From assembly GCF_003594875.1 (NCBI RefSeq), contig NZ_QZEY01000010.1, positions 186,001 to 250,000 of the forward strand: a stretch of DNA of 64,000 nt, written 5' to 3'. This document shows, one piece after another, positions 35,960-47,574 of the stretch. Below the pieces are notes generated by a model. It had not been told where the DNA came from and ran no database searches. It saw only the letters and a list, made by a program, of their open reading frames with translations. This stretch comes from Bailinhaonella thermotolerans (lineage in GTDB: Bacteria; Actinomycetota; Actinomycetes; Streptosporangiales; Streptosporangiaceae). Both the position numbers and the translations under genes were made by a program. The first letter of the stretch is position 1. The number at the start of each line of letters is the position of its first letter.

Positions 35960-36376
35960 ATGAACCTGACCAGCTTCTATCCCGTCGTCTGCACCGCCCG
36001 GCTCAAGGAGTCCCACGACTTCTACGCCGAGCACTTCGGCTTCGAGACCACCTTCGAGGCCGACTGGTACATCAGCCTGCGGCGGCCCGGCCCCCCGGCG
36101 TACGAGCTCGCGCTCCTCGACCACACCCACCCGACGATCCCGGCCGCCTACCGGCTGCCCGTGCGGGGCCTCCTCCTGAACTTCGAGGTGGAGGACGTGG
36201 ACGCGGAGTGGCGGCGCCTGGTCGCCGAGGGCCCGCTCACCGCCGAGCTCCCCCTGCGGGACGAGGCCTTCGGCCAGCGTCACTTCATCGTCCCCGACCC
36301 GAACGGCGTCCTCATCGACGTCATCACGCCCATCCCGCCGTCCGGGGAGTACGAGGCCCAGTACCTCACCCCCTGA
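35960..36376 (+). CDS. VOC/glyoxalase-fold protein
   Basis: 138 residues, one vicinal-oxygen-chelate unit pair: [37 protein letters not shown], then [21 protein letters not shown] and [16 protein letters not shown]. The PDPxGxxxD ending is typical of glyoxalase/bleomycin-resistance-like members. It may bind or detoxify a small molecule; no substrate can be named. ATG 35960 is chosen with AAAGG upstream. It is the likely target of the divergent TetR and ends at a strong hairpin. Confidence 0.87.
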   Translation: MNLTSFYPVVCTARLKESHDFYAEHFGFETTFEADWYISLRRPGPPAYELALLDHTHPTIPAAYRLPVRGLLLNFEVEDVDAEWRRLVAEGPLTAELPLRDEAFGQRHFIVPDPNGVLIDVITPIPPSGEYEAQYLTP

Positions 36377-36384
36377 CGCCGGCC

Positions 36385-36434
36385 CGCCGCCGCCCCGCCG
36401 TACGCCCCGGGGAAGGCGCGGCGGGGCGGCGGCG
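36385..36434. terminator. Terminator hairpin after the VOC gene
   Basis: A 14-16 bp GC stem (36385-36400 with 36419-36434), starting 8 bp after the stop codon. Confidence 0.7.
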
Positions 36435-36521
36435 ACAGCGGGGCCCACGAACAGCCCAAAACTGCGCATCGTCCCGCACGCCGCGCGGGCGGGAGGGCGG
36501 CCCGGCGGTGACACTGCGGCC

Positions 36522-37019
36522 ATGAGCGGGCTCGGCACGGGTGAGGCACCGGAGCGGACGGAGTTCGAGGGGGCGGTCTACGGCTCCCTGCTGGCCGCCT
36601 CCGTGGTCGCCGGCAGCGCCGTGGACGACCGGCCCCTCCCCGCCGGGGACCTGGTCGCCGTGCTGATCAGCACGGGTGTCGTGTTCTGGCTCGCCCACCT
36701 GTACGCCCACGTGATCAGCCACGGGCCCCGGCCGCTGAGCTGGAGACGGCTGTGGGCCGCGGGCCGCCGGGAGTGGCCGCTGGCCCAGGCCGCGTTCCCG
36801 CCCTCCGTCGCCGCCGCCCTGGCCTCAGGACTCGGGGCGTCCGACGCGGCCGCCTCCTGGATCGCGATGGCCGTCGCCATCGCCGACCAGGTGAGCTGGT
36901 CGGTCGCCGCCGCGATCCGGAGCCGGGCCGGCATCGGCGTCGTCCTGCTCTCCGGCGCCGCCAACCTCATCCTGGGCCTGGCGATCATCGCCCTGAAGAC
37001 CCTGCTGGAGGCGCACTGA
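36522..37019 (+). CDS. Small integral membrane protein of unknown function
   Basis: 165 residues with four predicted membrane segments (YGSLLAASVVAGSA; LVAVLISTGVVFWLAHLYAHVIS; WIAMAVAIADQVSWSVAAAI; GIGVVLLSGAANLILGLAIIAL). His residues in the second segment (AHLYAHVISHG) are a recurring feature of such actinobacterial proteins. I do not recognise a family with a known role. It stands alone between a terminator and the phosphodiesterase gene; GTGACAC-type sequence rather than a clear Shine-Dalgarno precedes ATG 36522. Confidence 0.65.
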   Translation: MSGLGTGEAPERTEFEGAVYGSLLAASVVAGSAVDDRPLPAGDLVAVLISTGVVFWLAHLYAHVISHGPRPLSWRRLWAAGRREWPLAQAAFPPSVAAALASGLGASDAAASWIAMAVAIADQVSWSVAAAIRSRAGIGVVLLSGAANLILGLAIIALKTLLEAH

Positions 37020-37069
37020 CCCGGCGGCGAGTGCGCCGGGACGCCCTCACGGCCTGGCCGGAAACCCGT

Positions 37070-37114
37070 TTTGTGTCTGGTTCGTCCGCAAAAGTTCCCT
37101 CTTTGTTTCTGGTT
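37070..37114. promoter_or_regulatory. Direct repeat TTTGTKTCTGGTT before the phosphodiesterase gene
   Basis: Two 13-bp copies (37070-37082 and 37102-37114), 32 bp apart (about three helical turns), in an unusually T-rich stretch. It could be a two-component regulator site; it does not clearly match the 11-bp spacing of PhoP boxes. Confidence 0.45.
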
Positions 37115-37170
37115 GCCTTCTTGGGCGGTCCGTACGGTTGGCGCAGATTCGTACCGCACGGAGGGACCAC

Positions 37171-38322
37171 ATGAAGAAGCTGGGGATCATGGCGCTCGCC
37201 CTGGCCGGCGCGCTCGGCCTGGCCGCGCCCTCGCAGGCCGCGCCCTCGCAGCCCGCCCCGAACGGCGAGGGTGCGGAGACGGCCGCCCGGGCGGGCGGGC
37301 CGGGTCGCGGGCCGGGCCGGGACGGCGTGGTCGTGATCGGGCACCGGGGCGCCGCGGGGCACCGGCCCGAGCACACCGCCGGCGGGTACGAGCTGGCCGT
37401 GGCGATGGGGGCGGACTGGATCGAGCCGGACCTGGTCCCGACGAAGGACCACGTGCTCGTCGCCCGGCACGAGAACGACATCTCCGGCACGACCGACGTG
37501 TCCACCCGGCCGGAGTTCGCCTCCCGCCGTACGACCAAGGTCATCGACGGGCGGTCGGTGACCGGGTGGTTCACCGAGGACTTCACGCTGGCCGAGCTGA
37601 AGACCCTCCGGGCGGTGGAGCGGCTGCCCTCGGTGCGCCAGCGCAACACCGTCTACAACGGCGTCTACCGGATCATGACCTTCCAGGAGGTGCTGGACCT
37701 GGCCGAGCGCCTGTCCCGCCGGTACGACCGCAAGATCGCGGTGTTCCCGGAGACCAAGCACCCGACGTACTTCCGCTCCATCGGCCTCCCGCTGGAGGAG
37801 CCGCTGATCGAGACGGTCCGGCGCAACGGGCTCGACCGGCGCGACGCCCGCGTGGTCGTCCAGTCCTTCGAGCCGTCCAGCCTCCAGCGCGTCCGCCGCG
37901 CCCTCCGCGTCCCCCTCTGGCAGGCCCTGGGCACCACCGGCCGCCCGTACGACCACGTCGCGAGCGGTGACCCGACCACCTACGCGGACATGATGAAGCC
38001 CGAGGGCCTGGCGAAGATCTCCCGGTACGCCGACTGGATCGGCCCCGACAAGTCCTCGGTCATCCCGCTCAACCGCGACGGCTCGGCGGGCGCGCCCACC
38101 ACCCTCGTCCGCGACGCCCACGCCGCGGGGCTCAAGATCGGCGTCTACACGTTCCGCAGCGAGAACCAGTACCTCCCCGCCGGTCTCCGCCGCGGCACGG
38201 CGCCCACGGACCACGGCGACGCCCTGGCGGAGTACCGCTCCCACCTGTCCCAGGGCGTGGACGCCTTCGTCACCGACTACCCGGACACCGCCGTCCTCGC
38301 CCGCTCCCTCCCCACCCCCTGA
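37171..38322 (+). CDS. Secreted glycerophosphodiester phosphodiesterase
   Basis: 383 residues. A cleavable signal peptide (MKKLGIMALALAGALGLAAP, cut near PSQAAP) exports it. The TIM barrel shows VIGHRGAAGHRPEHT, then WIEPDLVPTKDHVLVARHE: the catalytic His pair and metal-binding Glu/Asp of GDPD enzymes. ETKHPTYF and FVTDYPDTAV are later barrel strands. It splits glycerophosphodiesters to glycerol-3-phosphate and an alcohol, recovering phosphate and glycerol. GGAGGG precedes ATG 37171. A downstream hairpin ends the unit. A phosphate-starvation response is plausible from its family but not shown. Confidence 0.93.
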   Translation: MKKLGIMALALAGALGLAAPSQAAPSQPAPNGEGAETAARAGGPGRGPGRDGVVVIGHRGAAGHRPEHTAGGYELAVAMGADWIEPDLVPTKDHVLVARHENDISGTTDVSTRPEFASRRTTKVIDGRSVTGWFTEDFTLAELKTLRAVERLPSVRQRNTVYNGVYRIMTFQEVLDLAERLSRRYDRKIAVFPETKHPTYFRSIGLPLEEPLIETVRRNGLDRRDARVVVQSFEPSSLQRVRRALRVPLWQALGTTGRPYDHVASGDPTTYADMMKPEGLAKISRYADWIGPDKSSVIPLNRDGSAGAPTTLVRDAHAAGLKIGVYTFRSENQYLPAGLRRGTAPTDHGDALAEYRSHLSQGVDAFVTDYPDTAVLARSLPTP

Positions 38323-38354
38323 CCCACCCCTCATCTCGACCCGCTCGTGATCAT

Positions 38355-38385
38355 CCGCCCCCGCCGCGCCACGCGGCGGGGGCGG
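38355..38385. terminator. Bidirectional terminator between the phosphodiesterase and ferritin-like genes
   Basis: A perfect 13-bp stem (38355-38367 with 38373-38385) and a 5-nt loop between two convergent genes. Confidence 0.85.
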
Positions 38386-38408
38386 AGTCGCCTGGGCCGG
38401 CACGCCGG

Positions 38409-38951
38409 TCAGCGGGCGAGATGGGGAGAAGCGCCGCGGAAGCCCGGGTGGTAACGGGGGGAGACGGGCTCGCCGCGAGCCTCCCGGATCCACGTCTCGT
38501 GCTCGCGCTCCCCGGCGAGGAGGGCCGCCGCCAGGGCGTGCGTGCGCGGGTCCCGCCTCTCCGTCGCCGCGCGCAGCTCGTCGTAGGCCCGGACCGCCCG
38601 CTCCACGACCGCCGTGAGCTCCCGCAGGACCTCCTCGTCCGTCCCGTACGGCGGGGCCGCCCCCTCTCCCCGCCCCTCGGGGCCGGCGAACGCGGGGAGG
38701 GTCGGCGGGAGAGGGCCGTCCAGCTCGGCGATCCGGGTGACCAGGGCCTCGAAGTGGGCCCGGGCCTCGGCTCGGAGGTCGGCGAGGAGGGCGCGGACCG
38801 GGGCCTCGGTCAGGCCGTGGGAGTGCGCGGCGAGGACGGTGTGGCGGTAGTAGGCGGACAGCTCGGCCTGGGCGGCGGCGGTCAGGGCGGCCAGGAGCGC
38901 GTCCACGTCGAGTCCGGCGCGCTGGACCGCCTCGCGGGCGGCGCGGGGCAT
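38409..38951 (-). CDS. Ferritin-like domain protein
   Basis: 180 residues forming a four-helix bundle. Carboxylate/His metal ligands appear at the usual places: LTAAAQAELSAYYRH, EARAHFEALVTRIAELDG, and AGEREHETWIREA. The mid-loop (PEGRGEGAAPPYG) is longer than in Dps. It may store iron or act as a di-iron oxidase; which one is not clear. GGGAG lies 7 nt before ATG 38951. It follows the aquaporin gene by 12 bp and is probably co-transcribed with it. Confidence 0.75.
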   Translation of the reverse strand: MPRAAREAVQRAGLDVDALLAALTAAAQAELSAYYRHTVLAAHSHGLTEAPVRALLADLRAEARAHFEALVTRIAELDGPLPPTLPAFAGPEGRGEGAAPPYGTDEEVLRELTAVVERAVRAYDELRAATERRDPRTHALAAALLAGEREHETWIREARGEPVSPRYHPGFRGASPHLAR

Positions 38952-38963
38952 GCCCTGCTCCCT

Positions 38964-39683
<720 letters not shown>

Positions 39684-39717
39684 TCACCCGGGCCCCGGGC
39701 GGCGGTCCTTACACGTC

Positions 39718-39805
39718 CGTTACGGGCGATTACGGGTGATTACGGCTCGCGAACGACCTGCGGACGTCCCGGGAACGTCCTGGGAACGTCCCGCGCGCGT
39801 CCCGG
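39718..39805. repeat. Short repeats between the aquaporin promoter and the APC permease end
   Basis: Three ~10-bp GATTACGGGY-like units (39718-39748) are followed by four imperfect GGGAACGTCC units (39762-39804). They lie in the 178-bp gap upstream of the aquaporin gene. Confidence 0.6.
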
Positions 39806-39822
39806 GGGCCCGTGCCGACGGC

Positions 39823-41736
<1,914 letters not shown>

Positions 41737-41749
41737 CTGACTACTCCTC

Positions 41750-41774
41750 CGCCACGTATGGGAAAAACGTGGCG
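41750..41774. terminator. Hairpin CGCCACGT-N9-ACGTGGCG after the HMG-box gene
   Basis: An 8-bp perfect stem lies between the HMG-box stop (41799) and the APC copy 1 start (41736) on the minus strand. It could be a terminator or an operator for APC copy 1. Confidence 0.5.
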
Positions 41775-41798
41775 AAGCCTATGCGACTTTACGTGTCT

Positions 41799-42026
41799 TT
41801 ACGTTTTCTCTTCGTCGTAGCGGCGGCGGTCGGCGTCGGCCTTCTCCTCGTAGGGCCGCTTCTCCTCCGGCCCCAGCGAGCGCCACCGCTCCCCGAGGAT
41901 CTTGCCGATCTGGCCGAACCCGACGTCCGGATTCTCCTTCACCACCTCGTCCCGCTTGTCCTGCGAGAAGTACATGTATGCGCTCCGGGGCCGCTTGGGC
42001 GCCTCCGGATCCTTCCCCTTGGCCAT
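41799..42026 (-). CDS. HMG-box DNA-binding protein (eukaryotic type)
   Basis: 75 residues, almost all one HMG box (residues ~9-74). It has [16 protein letters not shown] (basic N-strand, Ser-Ala-Tyr, Phe20), [18 protein letters not shown] (Trp48 of the core), [13 protein letters not shown] (Tyr59) and RRRYDEEK. These are the consensus residues of yeast NHP6 and animal HMGB boxes, which bend DNA non-specifically. HMG boxes are rare in bacteria, so transfer from a eukaryote or a spread lineage in actinobacteria is likely. GC content looks lower than the neighbours. ATG 42026 follows a GGGGGGA Shine-Dalgarno. It lies between two paralogous APC permeases. Confidence 0.9.
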   Translation of the reverse strand: MAKGKDPEAPKRPRSAYMYFSQDKRDEVVKENPDVGFGQIGKILGERWRSLGPEEKRPYEEKADADRRRYDEEKT

Positions 42027-42199
42027 GGTCCCCCCACGGTGTGCGTACGGCGTCCGCCACGCCCGCTACCCCTCCCACCGGCCCGAACACGTCCGCCGAG
42101 CGACGACCGCGGAGAGGCGGCGCGGAGGACGCCGGGAGGGCGCGGGGAAGGCGCGGGGGGACGCGGCGGGCGGAGAGGCCCGGGGGAGGCGGCGCGGCG

Positions 42200-44176
42200 T
42201 CAGCCGACGTGGATCCGGGGCCGGCGGGCGGGGACGGGCTCGATCTTGCGGATGATCTCGCGGGTGACGGGGGCGGTGTCGCCGCGCCCGAGGATGAGGT
42301 ACTTGAGCAGGAGCTTGATCGGCGAGCCCTCGGCCCACTCGAAGTAGCAGTGCGGGATGACCCCGGTGGCGTCGCGCATGGCGAGCAGGATGGCGGCGAT
42401 GGCGTTGGGCACGGCCGGGCTTCCGGCGCGCAGGACGCGATGCCCGTCCGCCTGCTCGCCGCGCACGAACAGCACGCCGCCGAAGGCCGAGGGGTCGATG
42501 ACGTCGATCTCCAGGAACAGCACGTCGGCCGGGGTCGGCACCGGGTTGATCCCCCGGTGCCGCCGCTCCTTGATGGAGTACTGCGCGGGGTCGCCCGCCA
42601 CGTGCCGGTTGGCGATGAGGTTCAGCGCGCGGTCGTGCCCGAGCGAGTCGGCGATGAACCTGCGCGCCGTGTCGTCGAACTCGATGCGGTCGGCCCGCAG
42701 CTCGGTCGTGCGCGACACCCGCGACACCAGGGAGATCGCGATGATGCCGAGGATGAACGCCACCGAGATCGTGAGCCCGTCCGGCTTCTTCAGCACGTTC
42801 TCGGCCAGGGCGTACAGGAACACCGCCGTCAGCAGGGCGAACCCGGTCCCCGCCATCCGGTGCCGCCGCCGGAGCGCGGAGATCGTCACCGCGAACGCCC
42901 CCGACACCATCATCGCCAGGACCCCCGTGGCGTACGGCCCGGCCTGCGCGTCCACCTTCGCGCCGAACGCGACGGTGATGAGGACGCAGACCACCGTGTA
43001 GACGAGGACCACCGGCCGTACGGCGGTCGCCCAGGCGGGGGCCATGCCGTACGACGGCAGGTAGCGCGGCACGATGTTGATCAGGCCGGCCATCGCCGAG
43101 GCGCCCGCGAACCACAGGATGAGGATCGTGCTGATGTCGTAGGCGGTGCCGAAGAGGGACCCCAGCCTCTCGTGCGCGAGGTACGCCAGGGCGCGGCCGT
43201 TCGCCCGCCCCTCGGGGCCGAACTCGCGGGCGGGGATGAGCACGGCGGTGACGAAGCTCGTCGTGATCAGGTAGCCGCTCATGATCAGCGCGGCGGTGGT
43301 GAGCAGCTTGCGCGTGTTGCGGATGCGGGAGAGGAAGCGCTGCTCCCGGGTGTCCCCCCGGGTGGCGATGAGCGGCATCATGCTCACCCCGGTCTCGAAC
43401 CCCGACAGCCCCAGCGCCAGCCCGGGGAACGCGAGCACCGCCGTCAGCGCGATCCCGCCGAGCCCGCCGTGCCCGGCCGTCAGCCCCTCCAGCCACCGCG
43501 AGAACACGTCCGGCTGGGAGAAGACCTCAATGAGCCCGGTCACCACGATGACCGCGTTCATCGCCAGGAAGACCGCCACGAGCGGGATCGCCAGCCCCAC
43601 GGCCTCAGTGAAGCCGAGCAGGAACACCCCGCCCAGGACCAGCAGCAGGACGCACGTGACGATCACCTCGCGGCCGTGCAGGAAGCCGGGGAAGACCGGG
43701 TTCTCCAGCATGTGCACGGACGCGTCCGAGGCCGACATGGTGATCGTGGCGATCCACGCCGTGCAGACGAAGCCCAGCAGGACGAGGACGAACAGCTTCC
43801 CGCGCCAGAACGGCAGCAGGTGCTCCAGCATCGCCACCGAGCCCTGCCCGTGCGGGCTCTCCCGGGCCACCCGCCGGTACATCGGCAGCGCCCCGAACAG
43901 CGTCAGCACCACGATCAGCAGCGTGGCCAGCGGCGACAGCGCCCCGGCCGCCAGCGCGGCGATGCCCGGCAGGTACCCCAGCGTGGAGAAGTAGTCCACG
44001 CCGGTCAGGCACATCACCTTCCACCAGGCCTGCGGCTTGGCGTGGCCCTCCTCGGTCTCCGGGCCGGTCGGCTGCACCCGGTCGGCCAGCAGCCAGCGCG
44101 CCAGCCGGCTCCGTGGCGGAGGCGCCTTGCCCGCGCTCTCCACACACGCGGGAATCCCCGTCTCGCCAGCGTCCAC
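42200..44176 (-). CDS. APC-family permease (copy 2)
   Basis: 658 residues. The same layout as copy 1: [75 protein letters not shown], then a cytoplasmic domain with [24 protein letters not shown] and [21 protein letters not shown]. The pattern of identity runs through the entire protein, so copies 1 and 2 arose by duplication and have diverged. GTG 44176 has GGGGGGAAGG upstream. The substrate (amino acid or cation) is unknown. Confidence 0.87.
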   Translation of the reverse strand: MDAGETGIPACVESAGKAPPPRSRLARWLLADRVQPTGPETEEGHAKPQAWWKVMCLTGVDYFSTLGYLPGIAALAAGALSPLATLLIVVLTLFGALPMYRRVARESPHGQGSVAMLEHLLPFWRGKLFVLVLLGFVCTAWIATITMSASDASVHMLENPVFPGFLHGREVIVTCVLLLVLGGVFLLGFTEAVGLAIPLVAVFLAMNAVIVVTGLIEVFSQPDVFSRWLEGLTAGHGGLGGIALTAVLAFPGLALGLSGFETGVSMMPLIATRGDTREQRFLSRIRNTRKLLTTAALIMSGYLITTSFVTAVLIPAREFGPEGRANGRALAYLAHERLGSLFGTAYDISTILILWFAGASAMAGLINIVPRYLPSYGMAPAWATAVRPVVLVYTVVCVLITVAFGAKVDAQAGPYATGVLAMMVSGAFAVTISALRRRHRMAGTGFALLTAVFLYALAENVLKKPDGLTISVAFILGIIAISLVSRVSRTTELRADRIEFDDTARRFIADSLGHDRALNLIANRHVAGDPAQYSIKERRHRGINPVPTPADVLFLEIDVIDPSAFGGVLFVRGEQADGHRVLRAGSPAVPNAIAAILLAMRDATGVIPHCYFEWAEGSPIKLLLKYLILGRGDTAPVTREIIRKIEPVPARRPRIHVG

Positions 44177-44455
44177 GCGCGCCTTCCCCCCAGCGGCCTG
44201 CGAACCCCCAACCCCACCAGGTTCCGGACCCGCCGGGCGCGCCCGCGTTCAACACGCCATGCCCCGCGACCCCTTGCCCCGCCGCTGATCACCTCTTTGC
44301 GCGCCGCTTCCCGCCGTCCCGTACGGCATGAGCCCGCGCCCGCCGTACGGCACGGCACCGCCGTACGGAAGAGCCGGGAGGCGGGGGAGCGGAGCGCGAA
44401 GGCGCGGCGGGCGGGGGGCGGCCAGGTGGCCCAGGCGGTCAGGTGGCCCGGGCGG

Positions 44456-44926
44456 TCAGGTGGCGCGGCCCCGGGAGGCGCGCCACTTGTCGCGCAGGAG
44501 GGGGAGCTCCTTCTCCAGGAAGGCGAAGTAGTCGCGCATCTCGGCGAGGGTGTGACCGGCGTGGGTCTCCTCGCCGCCGAGGGCGTCCAGGCCCTCGTTC
44601 ATCATGTCCACCAGGTCCTTGTACAGGCCGGACTTGGTCGAGGCGACCTCCCACCACGCCTCGTCGTAGAGCCGGTAGAGGTCGCGGCGGGAGCCGGGGA
44701 CCGGCTCGCGGGCGACCATGCCCAGGTGCATGAGGTAGCGGACGCCGCCGGAGATCGCGGCGGGGCTGACGCCGAGGCGTTCGGCCAGGTCGGCGGCCGT
44801 GAGCGCCCTCTCCTCCGCGGCCATGAGCGTGACCAGCACGCGGGCCGCCATCGGGGGGAACCCCCAGTCCGCCAGGAAGCGGCTGACCCGCTCCACGAAC
44901 CGTCGCACGCCTTCCTCGTCCCGCAC
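44456..44926 (-). CDS. GbsR/MarR-family regulator
   Basis: 156 residues. A winged helix-turn-helix with LTAADLAERLGVSPAAISGGVRYLMHLGMVAREPVPGSRRDLYRL fits GbsR-type MarR proteins, and so does the C-terminal helix pair that follows. GGGGGACGCGCG precedes GTG 44926. It is divergent from an ABC exporter whose -35 is covered by the dyad TTCACGA-GT-TCGTGAA, so it is most likely its repressor. Confidence 0.87.
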   Translation of the reverse strand: MRDEEGVRRFVERVSRFLADWGFPPMAARVLVTLMAAEERALTAADLAERLGVSPAAISGGVRYLMHLGMVAREPVPGSRRDLYRLYDEAWWEVASTKSGLYKDLVDMMNEGLDALGGEETHAGHTLAEMRDYFAFLEKELPLLRDKWRASRGRAT

Positions 44927-44991
44927 CGCGCGTCCCCCAATCCGAGCCCGTCAAGAACTCGTAGTTTACCGTCTTCATCGTCTTCACAGTA

Positions 44992-45020
44992 TTCACGAGT
45001 TCGTGAAGCAGGTGTAGCTT
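44992..45020 (+). promoter_or_regulatory. ABC exporter promoter with overlapping dyad
   Basis: TTCACG (44992-44997), 17 bp, TAGCTT (45015-45020), then 7 nt to ATG 45028 (leaderless). The dyad TTCACGA-GT-TCGTGAA (44992-45007) covers the -35, as expected for repression by the divergent GbsR/MarR protein. Confidence 0.7.
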
Positions 45021-45027
45021 CTCAATC

Positions 45028-45921
45028 ATGACCAACGTAATCACCGTGTCCGGCCTCTCCAAGAGCTTCGGCCGGACCCGTGCCCTCGACGGCCTGAACC
45101 TCCAGGTCAGGGCCGGTGAGGTACACGGATTCCTGGGCCCGAACGGCGCCGGGAAGTCCACGACCATCCGCGTGCTGCTCGGCCTGCTCCGGGCCGACTC
45201 GGGCACCGTCCGCCTGCTCGGCGGAGACCCCTGGAAGGACGCCGTCGAGCTGCACCGCAGGCTCGCGTACGTCCCCGGGGACGTCACCCTCTGGCCGAAC
45301 CTGTCCGGCGGCGAGGTCATCGACCTGCTCGGGCGGCTGCGCGGCGGGCTCGACCCGCGCCGGCGCGCCGAGCTGATCGAGCGGTTCGAGCTGGACCCGC
45401 GCAAGAAGGGCCGCGCCTACTCCAAGGGCAACCGGCAGAAGGTCGCGCTGGTCGCCGCGCTGGCCTCCGACGCGGAGCTGCTCCTGCTCGACGAGCCCAC
45501 CTCCGGCCTGGACCCGCTGATGGAGGCGGTGTTCACCGACTGCGTGCGCGAGGTGAAGGAGCAGGGCCGGACGGTGCTGCTGTCGAGCCACATCCTCGCC
45601 GAGGTCGAGAAGCTGTGCGACCGGGTGAGCATCATCCGCGACGGCCGCACCGTCGAGACCGGGACGCTGGACGAGCTGCGGCATCTGACCCGCACGTCCA
45701 TCACGGCCGAGCTGGCGTCGCCGGTGAACGGGCTGGCCGGCGTGCACGACCTGCGCGTGGACGGCTCGCGCGTGTCGTTCCAGGTGGACACGGACCGGCT
45801 GGACGAGGTGCTGAAGCACCTGTCGGCCTCCGGCGTGCGGTCCCTGACGAGCCGGCCGCCGACGCTGGAGGAGCTGTTCATGCGGCACTACCGCGACGAG
45901 TCCCTGGCGGGCGCGCGATGA
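45028..45921 (+). CDS. ABC exporter ATP-binding protein
   Basis: 297 residues. Walker [12 protein letters not shown]-loop-side [25 protein letters not shown], signature [15 protein letters not shown] (variant SKGNRQ), Walker [14 protein letters not shown] and switch [15 protein letters not shown]. The C-terminal extension with [11 protein letters not shown] is as in drug-resistance ABC-2 ATPases. The ATG is at 45028 next to the -10, so the transcript is leaderless. Its stop overlaps the permease start (ATGA). It powers the membrane partner downstream, probably exporting a drug or lipid-like compound. Confidence 0.93.
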   Translation: MTNVITVSGLSKSFGRTRALDGLNLQVRAGEVHGFLGPNGAGKSTTIRVLLGLLRADSGTVRLLGGDPWKDAVELHRRLAYVPGDVTLWPNLSGGEVIDLLGRLRGGLDPRRRAELIERFELDPRKKGRAYSKGNRQKVALVAALASDAELLLLDEPTSGLDPLMEAVFTDCVREVKEQGRTVLLSSHILAEVEKLCDRVSIIRDGRTVETGTLDELRHLTRTSITAELASPVNGLAGVHDLRVDGSRVSFQVDTDRLDEVLKHLSASGVRSLTSRPPTLEELFMRHYRDESLAGAR

Positions 45922-47495
45922 CCGGGTCGTGGGCCCTGGTCCGGCTGATCCTGCGCCGCGACCGGTTCATCCTGCCGCTGTGGGTGGTCGTGTTCGGGCT
46001 GCTGCCGATCACGCAGACGTCCGCGATCGCCGGGCTGTACACCGGCGAGGCGGAGTTGCGGAGGTTCGCCGCCTCGATGGACGCGAACCCGGCGTTCACC
46101 GCCCTGTACGGGCATGTCCTGGACTGGAACGCCGCCGCGCTCGGGCTGTGGCGGGGCGGGTTCACGCCCGTGCTGGTCGGCCTGGCGGTCCTGCTCACGG
46201 TCATCCGGCACACCCGCGCCGAGGAGGAGACCGGCCGCAGGGAGCTGCTCGGCTCGACCGTGCTGAGCCGCCACGCGGGCCTGACCTCGGCCCTCATCGT
46301 GACCACGGCGGCGAGCCTGGTGATCGGCCTGATCGTGTTGGCGACGTTCGCCGCGGAGTACCCGGTGGAGGGCGCGCTCGCCGCCGGGCTGGGGTACGCC
46401 GGGACCGGGATCGTGTTCGCCGCCGTGGGCGCGCTGGCCGCCCAGCTCACCGAGAACGCCGGCGGGGCGCGCGGGATCGCGATCGCCGTGCTCGGCGGGG
46501 CCTACCTGCTGCGCGGCGCCGGGGACACCACGGACGCCTCCTGGCTTTCCTGGCTGTCGCCCGTCGCCTGGCCGCAGCGGATGCGCCCGTTCGCAGGGGA
46601 GACCTGGTGGCCGTTCGCGCTCTTCGTCGCGCTGGCCGCCGCGCTCTGCTGCGCCGCCTACCTCCTGGCCGGCCGCCGGGACGTCGCCGCGGGCCTGCTC
46701 CCGCCGCGCCTCGGCCCCGCCACGGCGGCGCCCGCGCTGGCCGGGCCGTTCGCGCTGGCCTGGCGGCTGCACCGGGGCTCGCTGCTCGCGTGGACCCTCG
46801 GGTTCGCGGTGCTCGGCGTCGTGATGGGCGCCGCCGCCAACGCCGCGATGTCCGCCATGGCCGAGAACAAGCGGCTCCTGGACATGCTCGCCCGCCTCGG
46901 CGGCGCGTCGGCCCAGTCGGACATGTTCGTCGCGGCCGTCCTCGGCATCTTCGGCATCGCGGTCTCCGGCTACGCCGTCCAGGCCGTCCTGCGCATGCGC
47001 GCCGAGGAGACCGCCCAGCGCGCCGAGCCCCTCCTGGCCACCCCGGCCACCCGGGTCGCCTGGACCGCCTCCCACCTGGTCGTCGCCGTCCTCGGCCCGG
47101 CCGCGGTGCTCGCCGTGCTGGGCCTTTCGCTGGGCCTGACGTACGGGCTGGGGTCCGGCGACGTGGGGACGCACCTCCCCCGCGTCCTCGGCGCGTCCCT
47201 GGCCCAGCTCCCCGCGGTCTGGGTCCTGGCCGCGGTGGCCACCGCCCTGTTCGGCGTCCTGCCCCGGCTGGCCGCGGCCGCGTGGGGGGTCCTGGCCGCG
47301 TTCCTCCTGTTCGGCCAGCTCGGCGCCCTGCTCGACCTCCCGGAGGCGGTCCTGGACCTCTCCCCCTTCACCCACCTGCCCCGCCTCCCCGGCGGCGACC
47401 CCGAGTTCACGCCGTACGCGGTCCTCACCGCCATCGCGGCCGTCCTCCTCGCGGCCGGGGTGTACGGCTTCCGCCGCCGGGACGTGGCCACGTAG
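45918..47495 (+). CDS. ABC-2-type exporter permease (tetronasin-resistance-like double unit)
   Basis: 525 residues with about twelve membrane helices in two similar halves ([18 protein letters not shown] early; [24 protein letters not shown] in the second half). Cytoplasmic [18 protein letters not shown] and [20 protein letters not shown] occur at equivalent places in each half, showing internal duplication. This layout matches polyketide/ionophore ABC exporters of actinobacteria. ATG 45918 overlaps the ATPase stop. Substrate unknown. Confidence 0.9.
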   Translation: MTGSWALVRLILRRDRFILPLWVVVFGLLPITQTSAIAGLYTGEAELRRFAASMDANPAFTALYGHVLDWNAAALGLWRGGFTPVLVGLAVLLTVIRHTRAEEETGRRELLGSTVLSRHAGLTSALIVTTAASLVIGLIVLATFAAEYPVEGALAAGLGYAGTGIVFAAVGALAAQLTENAGGARGIAIAVLGGAYLLRGAGDTTDASWLSWLSPVAWPQRMRPFAGETWWPFALFVALAAALCCAAYLLAGRRDVAAGLLPPRLGPATAAPALAGPFALAWRLHRGSLLAWTLGFAVLGVVMGAAANAAMSAMAENKRLLDMLARLGGASAQSDMFVAAVLGIFGIAVSGYAVQAVLRMRAEETAQRAEPLLATPATRVAWTASHLVVAVLGPAAVLAVLGLSLGLTYGLGSGDVGTHLPRVLGASLAQLPAVWVLAAVATALFGVLPRLAAAAWGVLAAFLLFGQLGALLDLPEAVLDLSPFTHLPRLPGGDPEFTPYAVLTAIAAVLLAAGVYGFRRRDVAT

Positions 47496-47536
47496 GAGCG
47501 GGGTGCGCCGCCGGGCCCGCCGTACGCGGGCCCGGG

Positions 47537-47565
47537 CTTGACCTTGACGCTACGTCAAGGTCAAG
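47537..47565 (+). promoter_or_regulatory. Perfect MerR operator-promoter (13-bp arms, 3-bp centre)
   Basis: CTTGACCTTGACG (47537-47549), CTA, then its exact complement in reverse (47553-47565). TTGACC (47538-47543) and AAGACT (47563-47568) are 19 bp apart, the stretched spacing that MerR-family activators correct by bending DNA. ATG 47575 follows 6 nt later. Confidence 0.85.
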
Positions 47566-47574
47566 ACTTGGGTC

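Noticed and set aside
37080-37101. PhoP box before the phosphodiesterase gene
   Set aside because: GTTC-type units are 14 bp apart rather than 11 and diverge from the consensus.
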